Shown: positions 37,525-46,319 of the stretch, piece by piece
Layout: every line of letters starts with the position of its first letter
Position numbering within the stretch: the stretch's first letter is position 1
Assembly: GCA_963791575.1 (NCBI GenBank)
Contig: CAWBSY010000022.1
Location: 124,001 to 188,000, forward strand
Source: JAOAPG01 sp963791575
GTDB lineage: Bacteria > Acidobacteriota > Terriglobia > Terriglobales > Acidobacteriaceae
DNA: 64,000 nt
Direction: 5' to 3'
Position numbers and translations under genes: made by a program
Notes under the pieces: model-generated
What the model was told of the DNA's origin: nothing
The model's input: only the letters and a program-made list of their open reading frames with translations
The model's database searches: none

Positions 37525-39384
37525 ATGGCTCCTAACTTTCTGGATCGTATTAAAAAATCGCCTGTTCTTTGCGATGGCGCAATGGGAACCCTTCTCTACT
37601 CGAAGGGAATTTTTATCAACCGTTCCTATGATGAGTTAAACGTCTCGCAACCCGACTTGATTCGCAGCGTACATCATGAATATCTGCAAGCGGGCGCAGA
37701 GATCATTGAAACCAATACGTTTGGAGGAAATTCCTTTCGGCTGGGCCGGCATAGCATGGCTGATCGCGTCCGCCCCATTAACTTAGCCGGGGCGCAATTA
37801 GCGCGCGAGGCGGCGAAGAGTTACGACGTTTGGGTGGCAGGATCTGTGGGACCGCTGGGAATCCGCATCGAGCCTTTAGGAAAGACTTCGTTCGAAGAGG
37901 CCCGTGCAGCCTTTCGCGAGCAAATCGCCGCGCTGGTTGAAGGCGGAATCGATTTGCTGATTATGGAAACATTTGGATATGTCGAGGAATTGCATCAGGC
38001 GATTCTGGCGGCACGAGATGTGAATCCGAACATTCCTGTGGTTGCCCTCGTCACCGTTGATGAAGAATCGAACTGCCTCGATGGATCCACTCCGGAAACC
38101 TTCACGCCACGGCTGGAGGAGTGGGGCGCGGATGTTATCGGATGCAATTGTAGTGTCGGCCCGGTGGCCATGCTAGAGGCTATGGAGCGCGTCCGACAGG
38201 CCACGTCCCTGCCTTTGGCCGCCCAACCGAATGCCGGAATCCCTCGCTCAGTGGAGGGCCGCAATATCTATTTATGCTCGCCGGAATATATGGCCAGCTA
38301 CGCGCGAAAATTTGTGGCCGCGGGCGTACGGCTAGTGGGTGGATGTTGCGGAACGACTCCCGACCACATTCGGGTCATGAAGTCAGCACTACGTGCGGGG
38401 GAAGCTCGCTCCAAAACTGCGGTTGCGCAAGTCGCGGGAGAAGTGAAACCTGCAATTGCGCCGGCAGTTCCGCTTGAAAAGCGCTCGCGCATTGGCGAGA
38501 AACTAGCGACTGGTAAATTCGTAACCATGGTTGAAATCGTCCCTCCGAAAGGGACCGATATTCGCAAGGAAATCGAAGGCGCCCGTTTTGTGAAGTCAGT
38601 CGGTGTCGATGCCATCAATATCCCGGACAGTCCTCGCGCATCAGCGCGTATGAGCAATCAGGCGCTATCGCTTTTGGTGCAGCGCGATGTTGAAATCGAA
38701 GCTGTTCTCCACTACACCTGCCGTGACCGGAACGTGCTGGGCATTCAATCTGACCTTTTGGGCGCAGCAGCTACCGGTATTCGCAATTTGATTTGCATTA
38801 CTGGCGATCCTCCGAAGATGGGGAGTTATCCGGACGCTACGGCTGTCTTCGATGTAGATGCAATCGGACTCGTGAATATTGTGCACAACTTGAATCGCGG
38901 GCAGGATATAGGGGGAAATCCCATTGGAGCCGGTACTGCCTTCGTTATTGGTGTAGGCGCGAATCCCGGCGTTGCCAATTTGGATGAAGAGGTCCGGCGC
39001 TTCGAGTATAAGGTGCAAGCGGGCGCTGAGTATGCCGTCACGCAGCCGGTGTTTGACCTCGGCCTGCTCGAAAAGTTTTTCCGCTTGATCGAGCATTACC
39101 GCATTCCGGTTGTCGCGGGTATCTGGCCTCTGGTCAGCGCGCGTAACGCAGAATTTATGAAAAATGAATTGCGTGTCTCGGTCCCCGATTACATCCTGGA
39201 CCGCATGAGCAAGGCAAAGACACCCGAAGCCGCGCGTGAAGAAGGAATCCTTATTGCGCGGGAAATGTTGATTGCCGTGAAAGGCATGGTGCAAGGTGCC
39301 CAGATCAGCGCGCCTCAGGGAAGGTATTCGTCGGCGGTAGACGTTCTGGAAGCTCTGGGCTCCTCGGGATCCGCCAGCGCGTAA
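37525..39384 (+). CDS. Bifunctional homocysteine S-methyltransferase/5,10-methylenetetrahydrofolate reductase
   Basis: Residues ~1-300 are a homocysteine methyltransferase domain with DGAMGT near the start and the zinc-binding cysteines in GCNCSVGP and GGCCGTTPDH. Residues ~330-600 are a MetF-type domain (KFVTMVEIVPPKGTD, ICITGDPPKMGSYPDA), which binds FAD and reduces methylene-THF. The arrangement matches YitJ-type fusions: methyl-THF made by one half can serve methionine synthesis. At 619 residues it is full length. No SAM or cobalamin riboswitch is visible in the 140 bp upstream. Confidence 0.93.
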   Translation: MAPNFLDRIKKSPVLCDGAMGTLLYSKGIFINRSYDELNVSQPDLIRSVHHEYLQAGAEIIETNTFGGNSFRLGRHSMADRVRPINLAGAQLAREAAKSYDVWVAGSVGPLGIRIEPLGKTSFEEARAAFREQIAALVEGGIDLLIMETFGYVEELHQAILAARDVNPNIPVVALVTVDEESNCLDGSTPETFTPRLEEWGADVIGCNCSVGPVAMLEAMERVRQATSLPLAAQPNAGIPRSVEGRNIYLCSPEYMASYARKFVAAGVRLVGGCCGTTPDHIRVMKSALRAGEARSKTAVAQVAGEVKPAIAPAVPLEKRSRIGEKLATGKFVTMVEIVPPKGTDIRKEIEGARFVKSVGVDAINIPDSPRASARMSNQALSLLVQRDVEIEAVLHYTCRDRNVLGIQSDLLGAAATGIRNLICITGDPPKMGSYPDATAVFDVDAIGLVNIVHNLNRGQDIGGNPIGAGTAFVIGVGANPGVANLDEEVRRFEYKVQAGAEYAVTQPVFDLGLLEKFFRLIEHYRIPVVAGIWPLVSARNAEFMKNELRVSVPDYILDRMSKAKTPEAAREEGILIAREMLIAVKGMVQGAQISAPQGRYSSAVDVLEALGSSGSASA

Positions 39385-39563
39385 GCCAATCGAATACCCG
39401 TGGCAATTCGCTTTAATCCAATTCGCTTTAATAATGAAGCGATACAACCTGTGGAGCTACGCTGGCTGCGAACTCGATCCGTAAAATCGCGGTGATCTTT
39501 ACTCCCACGGCGAAAGCAACCATCAGCATTCGCTTACAGCGTGAGGCTTCCCACGGTGGACGC

Positions 39564-39962
39564 TCACCGATCCTTCACACGAATGACAAATTTCAATCCC
39601 GACCAAACTTCATTCACCGCACATACTTTCACGTCCACGAGCCCGACGGCTAATCCAATTCGTCGTACATCGTTTTCCGTGACATCTGTAGATACTCCGG
39701 AAGTTTTCTTTGGCCAGCTGATCCAAATCATTCCCGCAGGCGCAAGTTGTGAGCGAAATCGCACAAATGCTTTTTCAAGATCAGTTTGACTCGTCACGAA
39801 GAGATGAACGTAATCGAGAGGTCCGCGAGCAGACACTTTGCACGAAGTCAAAGCGTCCTTCAACTCAGACTTCACGCTGGCGGGCATGTCAACGAATGCC
39901 ACACGGAATTGTTCTTTGATGCCTAACTTTTTCGGAAGCGGAGTGCCCGAATATCCTGCCAT
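39564..39962 (-). CDS. DUF3052 family protein
   Basis: A ~132-residue protein; the start is the second of two Mets (MAGYSGTPLPKKLGIK). The family is recognised by this N-terminus, the DYVHLFVTSQTDLEKAF segment and the GMIWISWPKKTSG segment ending the core. Function is unknown; the fold is thought to resemble SAM-binding Rossmann-like proteins without proven activity. It follows the VWFA gene by ~9 bp, so the two are probably cotranscribed. Confidence 0.85.
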   Translation of the reverse strand: MAGYSGTPLPKKLGIKEQFRVAFVDMPASVKSELKDALTSCKVSARGPLDYVHLFVTSQTDLEKAFVRFRSQLAPAGMIWISWPKKTSGVSTDVTENDVRRIGLAVGLVDVKVCAVNEVWSGLKFVIRVKDR

Positions 39963-39971
39963 CACTGGCCT

Positions 39972-41150
39972 TTATTGGTTGGGAGCGAAATATCCGTGGC
40001 GGCTGCGCACGCGCAATCCCTTATGATTTTGCGCCATGATCTCGATGGAATGGTAACGTCCGTCAGCCAACAAATCCGCTGGCTTGTAGGACAGTGCATA
40101 CTGGCTGCGTAGTTCGTCCTGAATTTGCGCGAAGGCGCTGGCGACATCAGTAAGCTGAAAAGGAAAGAAGGGCCTTCCGCCGGTGGCGTCGGCAATTCTC
40201 TCCAGCACTTTGTCGCCGTGTCCCGGACTGCCGCTTATATTCGTACTGATCGTGTAGACAATCACTTCAGCCCGTTGCGCCATATCAATTGCTTCTTCGC
40301 GCGTCACGTGGCTTTGGTTGTCCTCACCGTCCGTCAATAAAACGATAGCACGCCGCGTGGGAGTGTTGTGCTGCGTCTTCAGCAGCTTGTCGCGGCATGC
40401 GAAATAAAGCGCATCGTAGAGCGCGGTCCCGCCGCCAGGACGCAGCGCACGTACCCCAATCGAGAGTGCCTCCGTATTGTCGGTGAAATCTTGGGTGACC
40501 TCGGGAGTGACATCGAATCCCACAACAAAAGCCTTGTCATACCTGGGACGAATCGTCTGATTCAGAAACTCGACAGCGGATTCCTGCTCGAACTTGAAGC
40601 GATCCCGCACCGAGTTGCTGGCATCGACCAGCAGTCCTACTTCGAGAGGAAGATTGGTTTCGCGGTTGAAGCTGCGAATCTCCGACGCTGGCTTGTTGTC
40701 ATCGATAACTCTGAAGTCGTCACGCTTTAGATCTTTTATATAGTGGCCGTGCCGGTCTGTGACCGTGAACACCACATTGACTTCATTTACCGTGCGCCGG
40801 ATCGTGGTGGTCTTCTCTTCGTCGGAAGGCGGCTGGGTATCTGTGCCGGATTGCGAACTGTCTGCCTGAGGCGGATTGCTTTGAGAGTCCTGTGCCGATG
40901 AAGTGGGACTTTGAGATTTCGCTTTCGAAGTATCCGTCGTTTCCGCAGGCTGCGCCGGTTCTGATGAAGGAGATTTCGGTTGCGAGGTGCTCGGTGGATC
41001 AGGAGCAGGCGGACGAGCGGCTGGCTTGTTCTGCTCTTGCTTCGAAGCGGATGGCGCGGATGGTAACTCTTGCCCTGCATCCTGTCCTGGAGCGGTTGCC
41101 AGCAGCAGGGATAGGCTGCTCAGAAGCAAAAGAAGGTGGCGGGATCTCAT
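39972..41150 (-). CDS. Secreted acidobacterial-type VWFA domain protein
   Basis: I start at the Met giving MRSRHLLLLLSSLS, a clean Sec signal; the frame stays open 72 bp further upstream. A long Pro/Ser/Gln-rich linker (~25-105) leads to a short beta domain (VNVVFTVTDRHGHYIKDLKRDDF) and a VWA domain with a D-A-S-N-S MIDAS motif, a Thr in GGGTALYD and an Asp in LLTDGEDN. This layout is the acidobacterial VWFA-related family (TIGR03436 type). Probably an extracellular or periplasmic binding protein; ligand unknown. Confidence 0.88.
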   Translation of the reverse strand: MRSRHLLLLLSSLSLLLATAPGQDAGQELPSAPSASKQEQNKPAARPPAPDPPSTSQPKSPSSEPAQPAETTDTSKAKSQSPTSSAQDSQSNPPQADSSQSGTDTQPPSDEEKTTTIRRTVNEVNVVFTVTDRHGHYIKDLKRDDFRVIDDNKPASEIRSFNRETNLPLEVGLLVDASNSVRDRFKFEQESAVEFLNQTIRPRYDKAFVVGFDVTPEVTQDFTDNTEALSIGVRALRPGGGTALYDALYFACRDKLLKTQHNTPTRRAIVLLTDGEDNQSHVTREEAIDMAQRAEVIVYTISTNISGSPGHGDKVLERIADATGGRPFFPFQLTDVASAFAQIQDELRSQYALSYKPADLLADGRYHSIEIMAQNHKGLRVRSRHGYFAPNQ

Positions 41151-41280
41151 CAATTTGTCATTATATCCGTAGCGCCGCATTCGGGATGAACAACGCCATA
41201 ACCAGAAGTTTGGCTCCGACATCTTTTCAGCTGCGACTTTAGTTTGGCCAACCGCAGCGCAGGAACGATTGGCAAGCTTC

Positions 41281-42468
41281 TCACGTGGATACGTTTTCCC
41301 TGCTCTTTATCAAACTTGTTCGCTTATCCACTAGAAGTTCCGCGGTAGCTGTCATTCGATTCAAGATCATCATTGCAGCTAGCGCGAACACCGGTACCAA
41401 TAAGCCGACCCGCAAAGAAGCTGTATGAGCAGAAAGTTTGCCGGTCATCCAGGGTAGAAATGCGCCTCCCAATCCCGCGACCGCGAACACCCATTTTGTG
41501 TTGGGCGAGTCCTTCATTGCGGCTAGAGCTCGAGCGAGACAGAGGGGGTAAATGGGCCCAAGCGCCAGCCCGGCAAATGCAGCGCTGAGAAGAATCGGCA
41601 CTGGATTCTGGCTGAGCAGCAGCATGCCGATACTAGTGAACGCGACCGCAAGGGATGCCGTAAAAAGTTTCGCCTCAGAAATCCAACGCAGCACTGCCGG
41701 GGCAATGGCCCTACCGCTGAGCAGCGCAATCCAAAACAAAGAAGTAGCGACGGGAGCCCATGTTTTACTGGAGAGGACCAAGCGACGAACGTATGCCATC
41801 ATCCATCCACTGACCGACACTTCTACTCCGACATATAAGAACGCCAGAGCGGCAAAAATAAAGATGAGTCCGACTCCCGTAGCACTGTTTCCGATCTTGG
41901 GCACATTTCCATCAGCAGCAGAAAAAGGATCACGATTATGCCAGATGGCCGCGAACGTCACCGCCAATGCGAGAGCGAAAGCAAGGAAAAGATAAACAAG
42001 AGACCAACGACTAATCCAAAGCGATACAACTGCTGGAGACAGTGCAGCGCCGATCGCCCAAGTAGCATTCAGAAGCGAAAGCACAGCTCCCCGCCGTACG
42101 ACGAATGTGCTGCCGACCAACATGCTAGTGGCAGTCATCGTCAATCCGAGGCCTAGCCCAAAACTGAAGAAAGGAAGCCAAGGAGAAAAACTAGCAAAGA
42201 GAAATATTCCAACAGCGCTGGTGATAAGTAACAGATATCCGCGCACCATACTGGAAAAGAAATTACTTCCCACCAGCAGCGCCCCTAACGCTGAACCAGA
42301 GAACTGAGCCGCAAATAGAATGCCAGCCCGGTCATCGTTCATGTGCCATAGAATGCTGAGGGTCGGAAGGATGCAGCCGAGTAATGTGGTGCCAATCCCA
42401 GTGAGCGCAAATCCAAGATGCAGCCACGCGACTGGCTGCATTCGAGCTGTACGCTCAATCGGCATGAA
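41281..42468 (-). CDS. MFS transporter
   Basis: About 395 residues from MPIERTARMQPVAWLH, with ~12 hydrophobic segments and an internal repeat typical of the major facilitator superfamily. This ATG overlaps the end of the LacI gene by ~14 bp, so the two are translationally coupled; an earlier in-frame Met (42552) lies deep inside that gene and is less likely. Linkage with a LacI regulator and glycosidases suggests sugar uptake (an FucP/YbjJ-like transporter is possible), but no substrate residue can be read. Confidence 0.88.
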   Translation of the reverse strand, partial: FMPIERTARMQPVAWLHLGFALTGIGTTLLGCILPTLSILWHMNDDRAGILFAAQFSGSALGALLVGSNFFSSMVRGYLLLITSAVGIFLFASFSPWLPFFSFGLGLGLTMTATSMLVGSTFVVRRGAVLSLLNATWAIGAALSPAVVSLWISRWSLVYLFLAFALALAVTFAAIWHNRDPFSAADGNVPKIGNSATGVGLIFIFAALAFLYVGVEVSVSGWMMAYVRRLVLSSKTWAPVATSLFWIALLSGRAIAPAVLRWISEAKLFTASLAVAFTSIGMLLLSQNPVPILLSAAFAGLALGPIYPLCLARALAAMKDSPNTKWVFAVAGLGGAFLPWMTGKLSAHTASLRVGLLVPVFALAAMMILNRMTATAELLVDKRTSLIKSRENVST

Positions 42469-43552
42469 CGGTGGTAGTGCTAGCCTTGGTGGTAATTTTG
42501 TTCTTCTTGCCAGTTGGTTTATTTGTAGCTTCGATTGCGCGCGTAGACTCACGGATCATTAGTTCGGGTTCTACTGTGATCTGCTCGCGGTAGCGTTCCG
42601 AGCCATGAATGCGATTGAGAACACACTGTGCCGCGATCCTGCCCATATTCGACAAAGGCTGGCGGATAGTCGTAAGTCTCGGGTTATTGAAAGCCGCCGC
42701 CTTGATATCGTCGAACCCAATTACAGAAATATCGGCGGGCACTCGCAATCCAACATCTTGAAGCGCACGAATCGCACCAATCGCTGACATATCGTTGAAA
42801 GCGACCAGCGCTGTGAACTGTTCCCGATTGCTGAGGAGATGTTGCATCACTGGGTAGCCCAACTCAGGAGAAGATATATCCCGTTCCAGTTGCATGATGA
42901 GTTCCGGCTTAATCGGAATACCGATTTCCTGCGCGACCTGAACCAGGCTCTGCCAGCGTTCATCGGAATCTGAACTAAAAGGTTGACCGCGCATGAACGC
43001 GATGCGCCGGTGTCCCAGAGAATGCAGATGCGTCAGGATAAGTTCGGCTGCGAAACGGTGATCGAGTACAACATTGGTGACACCATCGATACGACGATGT
43101 CCGGCAAGTGCCGCAACCGGCACGGGCAATGGATGTTCAAGCAGCGTATCAATAGCGATCAGCGCCTCTGCCCCGCGTCCAATGAGCATTTGGCTGTATT
43201 CCTGAATCAAATTTTTCCGATGTCGGTGATGGGCAGTGAAGTAAAAGTATCCGGCATCCATCAAATGATCGCCGATGCCACTCAATACTTGGGTGTGATA
43301 ACCGTCACCGAGTTCGGGCACTAGTATTCCAATCGTCAGCGTACGCCGATTACGAAGAGATCGCGCCAGTAGACTTGGCTGGTAATTAAGTTCTTTGGCT
43401 GCGGCTTTAATGCGGTCCCTGGTGGATTGAGGAATAGAACGGCCTGGAACTTCGTTCAGGACGACAGAAACAGTTGCCGGATTCAAACCCAGATGCTCAG
43501 CTAATTTTTTTAAGCTGACTGGTCCATTTACAACCGGACGTTTTTGCTTCAT
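42455..43552 (-). CDS. LacI family transcriptional regulator
   Basis: A helix-turn-helix at ~12-60 (VSLKKLAEHLGLNPATVSVV..RDRIKAAAKELNYQPS) includes the hinge helix SLLARSLR that inserts into the minor groove at a central CG. The periplasmic-binding-protein-like sensor domain follows to ~340, with a basic tail. It probably responds to a sugar and controls this locus: CAAnCGnTTG sites fitting LacI-type operators lie in the GH30/receptor control region. No similar site is obvious immediately upstream of this gene. Confidence 0.93.
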   Translation of the reverse strand: MKQKRPVVNGPVSLKKLAEHLGLNPATVSVVLNEVPGRSIPQSTRDRIKAAAKELNYQPSLLARSLRNRRTLTIGILVPELGDGYHTQVLSGIGDHLMDAGYFYFTAHHRHRKNLIQEYSQMLIGRGAEALIAIDTLLEHPLPVPVAALAGHRRIDGVTNVVLDHRFAAELILTHLHSLGHRRIAFMRGQPFSSDSDERWQSLVQVAQEIGIPIKPELIMQLERDISSPELGYPVMQHLLSNREQFTALVAFNDMSAIGAIRALQDVGLRVPADISVIGFDDIKAAAFNNPRLTTIRQPLSNMGRIAAQCVLNRIHGSERYREQITVEPELMIRESTRAIEATNKPTGKKNKITTKASTTTVHAD

Positions 43553-43756
43553 GCGCTGATTTTTCCTGTGCTGGCCATTACTGTTCAGGTCCTTTTCAAA
43601 ACGTGATCGTCAATTCAGGCGGTAGTCGCTAGCGAGCTTTTTCGTCCGCTTCATGGTAGCGGAAAGAGCGTTATTTAACTATATGAACAGGGAGTCACGA
43701 TTGAGGTCCAAGGAGCATAGCGTGGAAGGGCGGTTAGCTTTTCATTTGAATAGCTT

Positions 43757-44438
43757 TCAGTTCTTGGGTTTGAAATCGAGATAAGCGAAGTTCATATTGC
43801 CGCCCGACAGAATGCGCAGAGTGAGTACGTTCACCCCTTTTGGCAGCCGGACTGTAGCAAGATCCTTCATGACATTCCAATGGTGCCATTGCCGCCAGGC
43901 GATCGGATCGGCCGGATTGTACGTGGATACAATTTTGAGGGAATCGGTAAGTTTTTTGCCGTTCAAATCGAATGCTATCTCGCCGCCACGATTTGAAGTG
44001 TAGAGAAGATCAATGCTGTAGAGGCCCGGGTCGTTCGACTTCCACTGTCATGTTGAACCACTCGCCGGGCTCGGTCCAACCGACGTAGAGTTGACCTTCA
44101 GGCGGTGGCACTAAGTTATAAGGATTGTTGTCGATCTGATCGTGGAATTTTGTGTATGAAGTGTCAACTCCTTCATCCATACGGAATTGGTTCAAGTATG
44201 ATCCATCGGCTGGATTTAGGGCTCCACTGCCGTTGTTCTTCGCATCGGTGTCGTGATACGCGATTCCTTCTCCGCCCAAATCATAGTAGGCGCACTGTAC
44301 TCGTCCTGGAATAATTTGCGGACCGCCGTGATAAACGACGTCATGAAATGGATTACTATGCGGAGGTTGCGTTTTCTCAGCAGCGGGCGCGGTCAAGCAA
44401 AGCGCACATAGCAGCAAATACCCTGCGCATAGCTTCAA
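43757..44438 (-). CDS. Secreted carbohydrate-binding (CBM6-like) protein, frameshifted in this sequence
   Basis: A signal peptide (MKLCAGYLLLCALCLTAPAA) precedes a beta-sandwich with features of sugar-binding modules: YDLGGEGIAYHDTDAKNNG, VGWTEPGEWFNMTV, SNRGGEIAFDLNG and a final FAYLDFKPKN strand. These resemble CBM6-type domains, which bind beta-glucan or xylan chains. The frame breaks at ~44033 (one extra base after GAAGTCGAA); rejoined length ~226 residues. There is no catalytic domain, so it may help its neighbours bind substrate. It lies 85 bp downstream of the GH30 gene. Confidence 0.78.
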
Positions 44439-44523
44439 TCGAGATCATCCTCTTAAGAAGCGCAAGGGTCACACGTTAGGGAAGTAGCCGTTCCGTCTTG
44501 ATCTTGATAAAACGGCAAGCTCA

Positions 44524-45936
44524 TTACAAACGAAGCGTTGTCACTGAATCCGGTTCCAGCGCCAAATCCAGGACTTGTGTCCCAAGCTCACACTGGATCT
44601 GTTGTTCTTCGCCTTGATTGGTAACGACCAAGATATGGCTGCCGTCTGGGTTTTCAAATGCAACGTGATCGATGCCAGGCAAATCGCCATGAGAAGCAAT
44701 CACGCGCGCATTCCTTTGGATCATTTTCGAATAGTGAGCGAAAGCCCAATACTGTCCACTGCGCGTAATCGCATGGGTCTTGGAATCGACCGTTACCAAG
44801 CCGCCGCAAGGGAATGGGCCGATATTTGGTGTTCCTTTTTCGTCTAATAAAAGATTCCATCCGACAATGCATCGCGCCCAGTTTCGTAATACGCCGGTGA
44901 AGGTGTGTGACCATTTTGCCCAATCGGTCGCATAGTCAGGGTGGGTAATGTCAGGTCCTCCTTCGGTCCAATAAGCATTCTTAGCCGGGAAGGACTCATG
45001 CACTCGCGTCATTACTTCAGGAGTGCCGTTGTAGCCGTGCCACGCGACTCCGTCGACATATTTGTTCACCTCGGGATCGCTCAATTCATCAACAACGCGA
45101 CCCCAGAGATTGTAATTGTGGTCGAGGATCCAAATCTTAGTATCGACGGACGCGCGCTCGAACGCGGGACCGAGATGCGCCTTAACGAATTCAATTTCGT
45201 ATTCCTGTCCCCACAAGGCAGCCGGCATCCTGCCATTTTGATCGGTATCGACTTCGTTTTGAATCGTAACCGCGTTAATCTTCACTCCCTGACCGAAGTA
45301 TTCCTGTAAGAACTTGACGAAATATTGTGCATACGAATCGAAGTATTGTCTTCGCATCGATCCGCCGAGCATGGATCCTCCTGCCTTCATCCAGCCAGGA
45401 GGACTCCACGGAGTAGAGAGAAGAAACAGATCGGGATTTAGCTGGCGTGCGGCACGCAGTGTAGGCAGGATGTATGCGCGATCATGCTCGATACTGAAAC
45501 GTTTCAACTCGGGGTCTGGCTCCGGACTATCGTCGAAGCTGTAAGTGCTCGTGGAATAGTCACTTGCTCCAATACAAGTACGTCCCACCGAAAGCCTTAG
45601 TCCTGCAGGACCATACAATTCCGCAAGTAGCGCCTGGCGTTCATGGGAATGCATTTTGTCAAATAAGTAGCAGGAAGCGTCGGTAAAAGCGGCGCCAAAT
45701 CCAAGAATCTCCTGGTAGCTTTCGGATGGATTCAGGTGAATGCTGCTTGCGGTATTCGTATTTGAGGCTCGCCACTGTAATCCTTTAACCTCTTCAAATT
45801 TCTTTTCCTTGGAGGTAACCCAGGCGCGCACGGGAGATGCAGAGTCCGCCCAGGACGGAGCTGCCTTAAAAACCGCGAGGGAACCAGCTGCGACCAGGGA
45901 ATTCCTCAGAAAATCTCGGCGAGTGCTCGATAGCAT
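44524..45936 (-). CDS. Exported glycoside hydrolase family 30 enzyme
   Basis: A retaining (alpha/beta)8-barrel glycosidase of 470 residues. The N-terminus is a twin-arginine signal (STRRDFLRNSLVAAG, R6-R7). The acid/base Glu228 is in IQNEVD and the nucleophile Glu325 in WTEGGPD; LGFGAAFTDAS and the C-terminal beta-sandwich also fit GH30. Family activities include glucosylceramidase, beta-1,6-glucanase and xylanase; the subfamily cannot be fixed here. First gene of the minus-strand unit, from the promoter at 45973-46001; GAGGA lies 8 bp before the ATG. Confidence 0.93.
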   Translation of the reverse strand: MLSSTRRDFLRNSLVAAGSLAVFKAAPSWADSASPVRAWVTSKEKKFEEVKGLQWRASNTNTASSIHLNPSESYQEILGFGAAFTDASCYLFDKMHSHERQALLAELYGPAGLRLSVGRTCIGASDYSTSTYSFDDSPEPDPELKRFSIEHDRAYILPTLRAARQLNPDLFLLSTPWSPPGWMKAGGSMLGGSMRRQYFDSYAQYFVKFLQEYFGQGVKINAVTIQNEVDTDQNGRMPAALWGQEYEIEFVKAHLGPAFERASVDTKIWILDHNYNLWGRVVDELSDPEVNKYVDGVAWHGYNGTPEVMTRVHESFPAKNAYWTEGGPDITHPDYATDWAKWSHTFTGVLRNWARCIVGWNLLLDEKGTPNIGPFPCGGLVTVDSKTHAITRSGQYWAFAHYSKMIQRNARVIASHGDLPGIDHVAFENPDGSHILVVTNQGEEQQIQCELGTQVLDLALEPDSVTTLRL

Positions 45937-45972
45937 TGCTCAATCCTCATTAGTTGTGTAGCGGAAACGTTC

Positions 45973-46001
45973 GTTATATGACAAAGACAAACGATTGTCA
46001 A
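45973..46001 (-). promoter_or_regulatory. GH30 promoter
   Basis: On the minus strand, TTGACA (46001-45996), a 17-bp spacer and TATAAC (45978-45973): perfect -35, five of six at -10, ideal spacing. Transcription would start near 45966, ~30 nt before the GH30 ATG. The palindrome at 45986-45999 overlaps the -35 box and spacer. Confidence 0.75.
45986..45999. promoter_or_regulatory. Putative LacI-family operator 1
   Basis: GACAAACGATTGTC is a 14-bp palindrome around a central CG, mismatched only at the pair flanking the CG. The CG centre is typical of LacI-type operators. It lies on the GH30 promoter, so binding would block transcription. The likely ligand is the LacI protein encoded at 42455-43552. 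Confidence 0.6.
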
Positions 46002-46196
46002 AGAAAGCTTTGCCATTAAATATCAAATGGGGGCTGGACTACCGATCCACGTGCGCTCGTCACAATTACTGAGGTAGTCAGCCACAAAAACGATTGCCTT
46101 TGAAGTATCCCAAGATAATTTGTGCTTGACAGTCATAATGCAAAAGCGTTAGCGTGTCGCCCTGTAGCCAGAGATCGCCAGAAGACGTATTGAAAG

Positions 46197-46206
46197 CAAT
46201 CGTTTG
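46197..46206. promoter_or_regulatory. Putative LacI-family operator 2
   Basis: CAATCGTTTG is the exact reverse complement of the core of operator 1 (CAAACGATTG at 45988-45997). It lies ~115 bp upstream of the TonB receptor start. Shared cores on both sides suggest common control of the two divergent units. Confidence 0.5.
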
Positions 46207-46319
46207 TCTTGTGAAAAGCGGCTAAGAGAAAAACGGCTAAGATTGATAGGGCGGAATCGCTCCACTTACGGCAGTCTTCGGGGAATACATAGCATTCACA
46301 TTGAGCAGGAGGCGGTTAG

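Larger units (their letters stand above)
45937..46319. other. Divergent control region between GH30 and the TonB receptor
   Basis: The 383 bp hold no gene. They contain a strong minus-strand promoter overlapped by a palindrome, a second copy of the palindrome core near the receptor side, a partial third (AAACGATTGC, 46088-46097) and a weak plus-strand promoter (TTGACA at 46126-46131 with a poor -10 near 46149). A CGGCTAAGA direct repeat is at 46219-46227 and 46234-46242. Confidence 0.65.

Noticed and set aside
46126..46154. Confident promoter for the TonB receptor gene
   Set aside because: TTGACA is perfect but the hexamer at the right distance (TTAGCG) is poor, so it is mentioned only as weak.
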